NCBI GenBank assembly: GCA_016793565.1 | Contig: JAEUMA010000201.1 | Coordinates: forward strand, 1 to 9,669 | Direction of reading: 5' to 3' | Source of the DNA: Rhizobiaceae bacterium | Lineage (GTDB): Bacteria > Pseudomonadota > Alphaproteobacteria > Rhizobiales > Rhizobiaceae | DNA: 9,669 bases | Part shown: one piece after another, positions 5,315 through 9,669 of the stretch | How positions within the stretch are numbered: position 1 is the stretch's first letter | Layout of the letters: the number at the start of each line of letters is the position of its first letter | The notes under the pieces: model-generated | The model's input: the letters and a program-made list of their open reading frames with translations, nothing else | What the model was told of the DNA's origin: nothing | The model's database searches: none | Translations under genes and position numbers: made by a program

Positions 5315-7087
5315 ATGTGGCTACGAAAAGCGATGACCGGAAAAGATAACGACGTGGACAGCATTGCGGGCGCCGGCCGCCACCGTTTTGCCCGCACAAT
5401 CGGGGAGGGGGCACTGGCGCTTGTGCTGGCGCTGGCATCGGTCGCTTTCCTCACGCGCAGCCTGGCGTCGACCGGCTTCACCCATGTGTCGGCCGACGAT
5501 CTCGACGGAGCGCTGCAGCTCGCCCTGCTGGAACATTGGCACAATGTGCTGACCGGCGCCGGCACGGCGCCCTGGAACGCTCCCAACTTCTTCTACCCGG
5601 TGCCAGACACGCTGGGCTACAATGACGGCTACCTGCTCTTCGGTATCGTCTTCACGGCGTGGCGGGGGATCGGCATCGATCCCATGCTGGCGCAGGAATT
5701 CACCCATTTCGTCTTCCGAATCGCGGGCTTCCTCGGCCTCTGGGTGCTGGTGCGGCGCTGCTTCGGCGGGTCCGTCCCGGCCGCGGCCTTCGCCGCTATC
5801 CTGTTCACCCTGGCCTCCGTCAACGCACTTTCGCTGCTACACAGCCAGTTGACCCTGGTCGGGCTGACGCCCTGGGCGCTGGTGCTCGCAGGACTGTTCC
5901 TGGAGGCCGTGAAGGACGGGCGGGCAGGGAAGGCCTTTGCCTGCCTGGCCGGGCTCAGCGTGCTCACCGGCTGCTGGATCCTCAGCGGCTTCTATACCGT
6001 CTGGTTCACGGCGGTGCTGATGCTGTTCGGCGCGATCGTGATCCTGCTGGTCTGGCGGCCGGTTGCCATGCCCTATCTGCGCGCTATCCGGCAGCCGCGC
6101 ATGCTCGCCGCCACCGCTGCCGGCGCTGCTGTCTCGCTTCCCTTCATCGCCGGCTTTCTGAAGGTCTACGCCCCGAAATTGCGCGAGACCGGCGGCCACG
6201 ACGCCGGCGTCACGCTGGAATACATTCCGCGCTTTCCCCAGGATCTCGTGAATCTGGGCAGCCACAACGTCGTCTGGAGCCGGACGCTCGATCCGCTCTA
6301 CGGGTTGCTGTCGGGCGGAGAGTCGCTGTTCACCAACGTACGGCTCGAACCCGCCTCGAGCATGTTCACGCCGATCCTGATGATCTGCCTGGCGATCGCG
6401 GCGCTGCGTTTCCAGCGCTGGGCGGCGGAGCTGTCGCCGGGGGCCCGAGCGGCCATCGGCGCGGGCCTGGCCGGCGCATTTTTCTTCTATTTCGTCGACT
6501 TTCAGGTCGGCGGCTGGTCGCCCTGGCTGGTCGTGGCAAAGATCATTCCGGGCGCTTCCGGACTGCGCGTCATCCCGCGTTTCAATCTGGTCCTGCTGAT
6601 TCCGGCATCGGTCGGGCTGGCGCTTTGGCTGCAGCACGACGTGGCACGCCGGCGGCGGTTTCTGGCCGTCCTCATCGCCGCGGCTATCCTGGTCGAGCAG
6701 ACGTCGAATGTCGACCTGAAGCGCATGCAGCGCGGCACGGTAGAGGCCTTTTTGGCCGAAGTCGGATCGCCGCCGGCCGGCTGCGAGGCCTTCTATGCCG
6801 TGCACCTGCCCGAAAGCTCGCCGTTCTGGCCGGGCGTCGTGCATGACGAACCGACGGCGCAATGGATGGCGGCGGACATGCCCGCCATGCTGGTGGCGGC
6901 GGCCGTCCACCTTCCTACCCTCAACGGCCATGCCAGCTTTCTGCCGCGGGGATGGTTCCTGAAGAAGCCGTCGTCGGATGACTATATCGAGCGGGTGCAC
7001 GCCTTCGCGCGCGAGCACGGGGTAGGGCCGCTCTGCGTGCTCGATTTGACCACCAGGGACTGGATGCCCGACCTCGTCACGCCTTGA
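5315..7087 (+). CDS. Polytopic membrane protein, GT-C-like glycosyltransferase candidate
   Basis: This 590-residue protein has many hydrophobic segments, the first at about residues 32-48, and a more soluble C-terminal part of about 120 residues. After the first membrane segment comes an acidic loop, SADDLDGA (D61, D62, D64), then WNAPNFFYP (87-95) and YNDGYLLFG (102-110). A first outer loop with Asp residues is the hallmark of GT-C enzymes, which move sugars from lipid-linked donors on the outer face of the inner membrane. The last hydrophobic segment ends in LVEQTSNVD, followed by a domain likely to face the periplasm. ATG 5315 is the first start that clears the divergent gene; ATG 5333 is nearly as likely, and neither has a strong ribosome binding site. 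The donor and acceptor are unknown, and a non-enzymatic membrane role is possible. Confidence 0.75.
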   Translation: MWLRKAMTGKDNDVDSIAGAGRHRFARTIGEGALALVLALASVAFLTRSLASTGFTHVSADDLDGALQLALLEHWHNVLTGAGTAPWNAPNFFYPVPDTLGYNDGYLLFGIVFTAWRGIGIDPMLAQEFTHFVFRIAGFLGLWVLVRRCFGGSVPAAAFAAILFTLASVNALSLLHSQLTLVGLTPWALVLAGLFLEAVKDGRAGKAFACLAGLSVLTGCWILSGFYTVWFTAVLMLFGAIVILLVWRPVAMPYLRAIRQPRMLAATAAGAAVSLPFIAGFLKVYAPKLRETGGHDAGVTLEYIPRFPQDLVNLGSHNVVWSRTLDPLYGLLSGGESLFTNVRLEPASSMFTPILMICLAIAALRFQRWAAELSPGARAAIGAGLAGAFFFYFVDFQVGGWSPWLVVAKIIPGASGLRVIPRFNLVLLIPASVGLALWLQHDVARRRRFLAVLIAAAILVEQTSNVDLKRMQRGTVEAFLAEVGSPPAGCEAFYAVHLPESSPFWPGVVHDEPTAQWMAADMPAMLVAAAVHLPTLNGHASFLPRGWFLKKPSSDDYIERVHAFAREHGVGPLCVLDLTTRDWMPDLVTP

Positions 7088-8204
7088 GGGCGGAGAAAAC
7101 GCCGGCGAGCTGCGCCGCGCTGTCGGTCCAGCGAAAGCGCTCGACATTGGCTGGCGCCACGGCCGCCAAGCGGGCGCGATAGGCGTCGTCCGTCCACAGC
7201 CGCCAGAAGCCGTCGGCGATCGACCGCTCGTCCAGCGGGTCGACGAGGTGGGCGGTCGCACCGGCCACTTCCGGCATGGAGGAGACATTCGAGGTCAGTA
7301 CTGCGAGCCCGCACCGGTTGGCCTCGATGATCGGAAAGCCGAAGCCCTCGTAGAGCGAGGGCATGGCCAGGAAACGGGCGCCGGCATAGAGGCCGGCGAG
7401 CTCCTCGTCGCTTACATAGCCGGCAAAGGAAACCGTCGCGTCGAGCTTCAGCCGCTCGACTTCCTCACCGATGTGGCCCTGCCGCCAGCCGGTTCCGCCG
7501 ACGATCAGCAGGCGGCCGTCGAAGTTTTTATCCCGTCTCAGAAGCGCCAGTGCTCGCAGCAGCCCGGCGAGATTCTTCCGCGGCTCGATCGTGCCGACGA
7601 ACAGGGCGTAGGGTCGGTCCGGCACCTTGCCTGCGGAACCCGCTCCCGTGGGCAGCGCCGTCGTTCCGGGATGGATGGTGATGGTCTTCTGCGCGGCCTG
7701 CGGAAAGCGGCCGGCGATCTCGTTTTTGGTTGCATCGGAGACGGCGACGATGCGGTCTGCCCGCCGCAGGGCGGGCGGCATCAGCAGCCGTTCCGCCAGA
7801 AGGCCGCGCCGGCGCATGGTCTGCGGATGAACCGCCCAGACCAGGTCATGCACGGTCAGCACGGCCGGCAAGGCGTCGGGCAGCCCGACGGGAAGGCGGT
7901 GCGCCGGCCCCCAGAAGACGTCCAGCCCGTCGCACGCCGCCTGGCGGGGCAGGGCGCTCATCGACCAGAGGATCCGCCCCAGGCTCCCCGGGAAGGCGCC
8001 GTGGCGATGCGCCGCCGCCTCCAGCCCGTCCGGCACCGGCACCCGTTCGGGCCAGTAGAAGACGAGATCGTGGCCGGCTGCGATCAGGGCCTTGCCCGCC
8101 TCGTGCACATAGCGGCCGATGCCGGTTTTCCGGACGACCAGCGTCCGGGCGTCGACGCCGATCCGCAGGGGGGCAGGGGAGCTGGACTGCCCTTTGATAG
8201 CCAT
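7077..8204 (-). CDS. Family 4 glycosyltransferase (GT-B fold)
   Basis: This 375-residue enzyme probably transfers a sugar from a nucleotide-sugar donor onto a growing lipid-linked glycan at the cytoplasmic face. The N-terminal Rossmann half starts RIGVDARTL (14-22) with GIGRYVHE (28-35), followed by the TVHDLVWAVH segment (117-126). The linker has VAVSDATKNEI. The donor half opens with LFVGTIEPRKN (201-211) and carries the EX7E motif in YEGFGFPIIEA, with E286 and E294. This layout matches mannosyltransferase-like GT4 enzymes of O-antigen and exopolysaccharide loci (MtfB-like), but the sugar cannot be fixed. The start lies 3 bases after the stop of the upstream glycosyltransferase and has no strong ribosome binding site, so translation is probably coupled. 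The last 11 bases overlap the end of the convergent membrane-protein gene. Confidence 0.92.
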   Translation of the reverse strand: MAIKGQSSSPAPLRIGVDARTLVVRKTGIGRYVHEAGKALIAAGHDLVFYWPERVPVPDGLEAAAHRHGAFPGSLGRILWSMSALPRQAACDGLDVFWGPAHRLPVGLPDALPAVLTVHDLVWAVHPQTMRRRGLLAERLLMPPALRRADRIVAVSDATKNEIAGRFPQAAQKTITIHPGTTALPTGAGSAGKVPDRPYALFVGTIEPRKNLAGLLRALALLRRDKNFDGRLLIVGGTGWRQGHIGEEVERLKLDATVSFAGYVSDEELAGLYAGARFLAMPSLYEGFGFPIIEANRCGLAVLTSNVSSMPEVAGATAHLVDPLDERSIADGFWRLWTDDAYRARLAAVAPANVERFRWTDSAAQLAGVFSALKA

Positions 8205-8207
8205 GAC

Positions 8208-9521
8208 TTACAAAGCGAGGGTTTCGGATAGTCGCTGCCGGCAAAGGGCCTGGCCGATCGAAGCGGGAGCGGGACCCCGCTCGAGCAGCATGCGCGCCGA
8301 TTGCGACAGAAGCGCCAGCCGGGCGTCCTCGGCATAGCGGCCGGCGATCGCCACGATGCCCTCGGCATAGAGGTCGGGGCCATGGTGGTCGACCAGCCGT
8401 TTGCGGCCGGCCGCGCCGATCGTCTCGCCGAAGCGGCGGTCGGCCTTGATCTTGCGGAGCAGTTCGGCCAGCGCGGCGGCTTCGTTGTCGAGCGGGATAC
8501 GGGCGACGGTGTCGGCCGGCAGCGAGGCGTACCAGCCCAGATCCGTCACCGCCGCCAGGGCGGCCGCGTTCCAGATGCGGAGCTGGCTGCCGGAAGCCTC
8601 GCCCATGGTGGGATAGCGCAGGTTGAAAACCAGATGCGCCTCGCGCAGGGCGGCATCCAGGACGGGCTCGTCGACGAAGCCGTGGATGCGGACACGGCCG
8701 GCCAGGCCGAGCCCCTCGATCTTGCGCAGGACGAAGGCGTCGTCCCAGACCTTGCCGTAGATATCGAAGACGAAGTCGATCTCGGCAGCCAGGGGAGACA
8801 GGATCTCGAGCACCTGCTCCAGCCGTCTGTTGCGGCCGATATGGCCGAACTGGACCAATTTGAGCGCTCCGTCATGGGCGCGCGCGGAGGACACGTCCGG
8901 GCCGATGCCGAAGGGCAGTTCGAGATGATAGGCCGGTACGAATTTTCGCGCCGCTACCGCGTCGAAGGCGGGGCCGGTATGGCACAGCACCGAAACGGCG
9001 TGCCGCATCGTCGCTTCGAACAGGGGCCTGTTCTCAAGGATGTCGGTCGCCACCGGCCCGTGGGCGAATACGCGCCGCGCATCTTCGGCGCCGGCGGCAC
9101 CGTGCCAGCGGATCATCTCGGCATGGTAGTCGGCCGCGCCCAGCAGCTCGTTGAAGACCATGTCGCGCAGCAGCTCCTGGATGGCGAGATCGTGCAGCAC
9201 GATCGTGCCCGGCATGCGCCGCGCCATCGTCACGATGCCGGAATGGAAGACCCAGGAATTGCCGACATGGAAGAAGATCGCCTCGCCGCCTTCGTTGCGC
9301 GGCAGCGAGCGCATGTCCATCGGCACGGCAGCTTCCGGCTGGAAGCGGCGAACCGGGGCGAAGCTTTCCAGCTCCTTGTCCCAGTGGTCGGCGTCCGTCC
9401 ACAGGACCACATCGGCGCGGCTGCACAGCTCAGGCAGGATCCGCCTGGTGTAATGGGCGATGTCCGTCTGCTGCGGCGGCAGCGGCGATACCCAGTGGAT
9501 GCGCGCGGCCGACGTCTTCAT
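8208..9521 (-). CDS. Family 4 glycosyltransferase, variant without the second EX7E glutamate
   Basis: This 437-residue GT-B-type enzyme is the first complete gene of the leftward pair. The N-terminus IHWVSPLPPQQTDIAHYTRR (8-27) is the usual acceptor-side opening of this group. FHVGNSWVFH and TIVLHDLAIQE follow at 84-93 and 106-116. The donor half includes LVQFGHIGRNRRLEQ (222-236) and FVFDIYGKVWDD (250-261). At the catalytic position it reads NLRYPTMGEASGSQLR (300-315): E308 is present, but position 316 is Ile, so the canonical EX7E pair is incomplete. I recall the GE-S/T-SG form as a normal variant of a GT4 subgroup, so loss of activity should not be assumed. Its ATG overlaps the stop of the upstream gene by ATGA, so all three leftward genes form one operon. 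A polysaccharide role follows from context. Confidence 0.88.
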   Translation of the reverse strand: MKTSAARIHWVSPLPPQQTDIAHYTRRILPELCSRADVVLWTDADHWDKELESFAPVRRFQPEAAVPMDMRSLPRNEGGEAIFFHVGNSWVFHSGIVTMARRMPGTIVLHDLAIQELLRDMVFNELLGAADYHAEMIRWHGAAGAEDARRVFAHGPVATDILENRPLFEATMRHAVSVLCHTGPAFDAVAARKFVPAYHLELPFGIGPDVSSARAHDGALKLVQFGHIGRNRRLEQVLEILSPLAAEIDFVFDIYGKVWDDAFVLRKIEGLGLAGRVRIHGFVDEPVLDAALREAHLVFNLRYPTMGEASGSQLRIWNAAALAAVTDLGWYASLPADTVARIPLDNEAAALAELLRKIKADRRFGETIGAAGRKRLVDHHGPDLYAEGIVAIAGRYAEDARLALLSQSARMLLERGPAPASIGQALCRQRLSETLAL

Positions 9522-9669
9522 CGCGCATAGGCCACGCGCAGGAAGGCGGCCTCGGAGCAGGGCAGGCGCAGCTGGTTGGACCGTCCGGCGCCTGCGAAGC
9601 GGCCGGCGCCGTCCTGGAACATCTCCACCAGCACCGTGCCGACGGAGGCGTGGGGCGGGCCGGGATCGA
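9518..9669 (-). CDS. 3' end of an unidentified operon gene (partial)
   Basis: The minus strand is open from the right edge to a TGA at 9520-9518, which overlaps the ATG of the downstream glycosyltransferase (ATGA). The visible 49 residues include VGTVLVEMFQDGAGRF and end in LRVAYAR. The alternating hydrophobic pattern suggests beta structure, but no family can be named. The overlap shows it is the upstream member of the same operon. Confidence 0.6.
   Translation of the reverse strand, partial: DPGPPHASVGTVLVEMFQDGAGRFAGAGRSNQLRLPCSEAAFLRVAYAR

Noticed and set aside
5837..7288. Long minus-strand open frame (483 codons) opposite the membrane protein
   Set aside because: The plus strand has hydrophobic segments and family-like motifs. 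This frame is rich in Arg, Gln and Asp and lacks a plausible fold.
8301..9530. Long plus-strand open frame (409 codons) opposite the upstream glycosyltransferase
   Set aside because: It is a high-GC mirror frame; the minus strand has clear GT4 motifs and operon overlaps, while this frame is low in pattern and rich in Gly, Asp and Arg.

Overview
This window reads as high-GC alphaproteobacterial DNA, most likely from a plasmid or chromid. The main clue is a compact replicon-maintenance module at about 1412-3619. It holds an orphan ribbon-helix-helix gene closed by a strong terminator, a winged-helix RepA-like initiator candidate, a phased repeat array, a small ParA ATPase and a small ribbon-helix-helix partner. 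Genes for surface-polysaccharide synthesis flank this module on both sides. The host call rests on protein style and gene context only.

Layout, left to right. The first 79 bases are the start of a leftward gene that runs off the window. A 276-base divergent intergenic region follows, then a rightward SAM-dependent methyltransferase (356-1342). The small ribbon-helix-helix gene (1412-1621) ends in a perfect 14-bp-stem terminator. A leader with nested inverted repeats (about 1678-1740) precedes the repA-like gene (1822-2490), which has a GGAGG ribosome binding site. Between repA and parA lie seven 11-bp motifs at an exact 17-bp period (2541-2653), ending 7 bases before the parA start. parA (2661-3323) and parB (3320-3619) overlap by an ATGA.

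The right two thirds is a glycan cluster. A leftward predicted alpha/alpha-toroid protein (3561-5240) has a 3' end that overlaps parB tail to tail. Divergent from it is a polytopic GT-C-like membrane protein (5315-7087), which overlaps by 11 bases the end of a leftward operon of two family 4 glycosyltransferases (8204-7077 and 9521-8208). That operon continues upstream into a gene cut by the right edge.

How the parts may work together. The glycosyltransferases, membrane protein, toroid protein and methyltransferase look like tools for building, exporting or trimming and capping a surface polysaccharide. The rep/par genes keep the replicon copied and segregated. The most notable element is the repeat array: 7-bp ACC-N-GGT palindromes separated by 10 bp, directly upstream of a two-gene par operon. 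It resembles what I recall of the pTAR partition locus of Agrobacterium, and it is probably both centromere (parS) and par operator.
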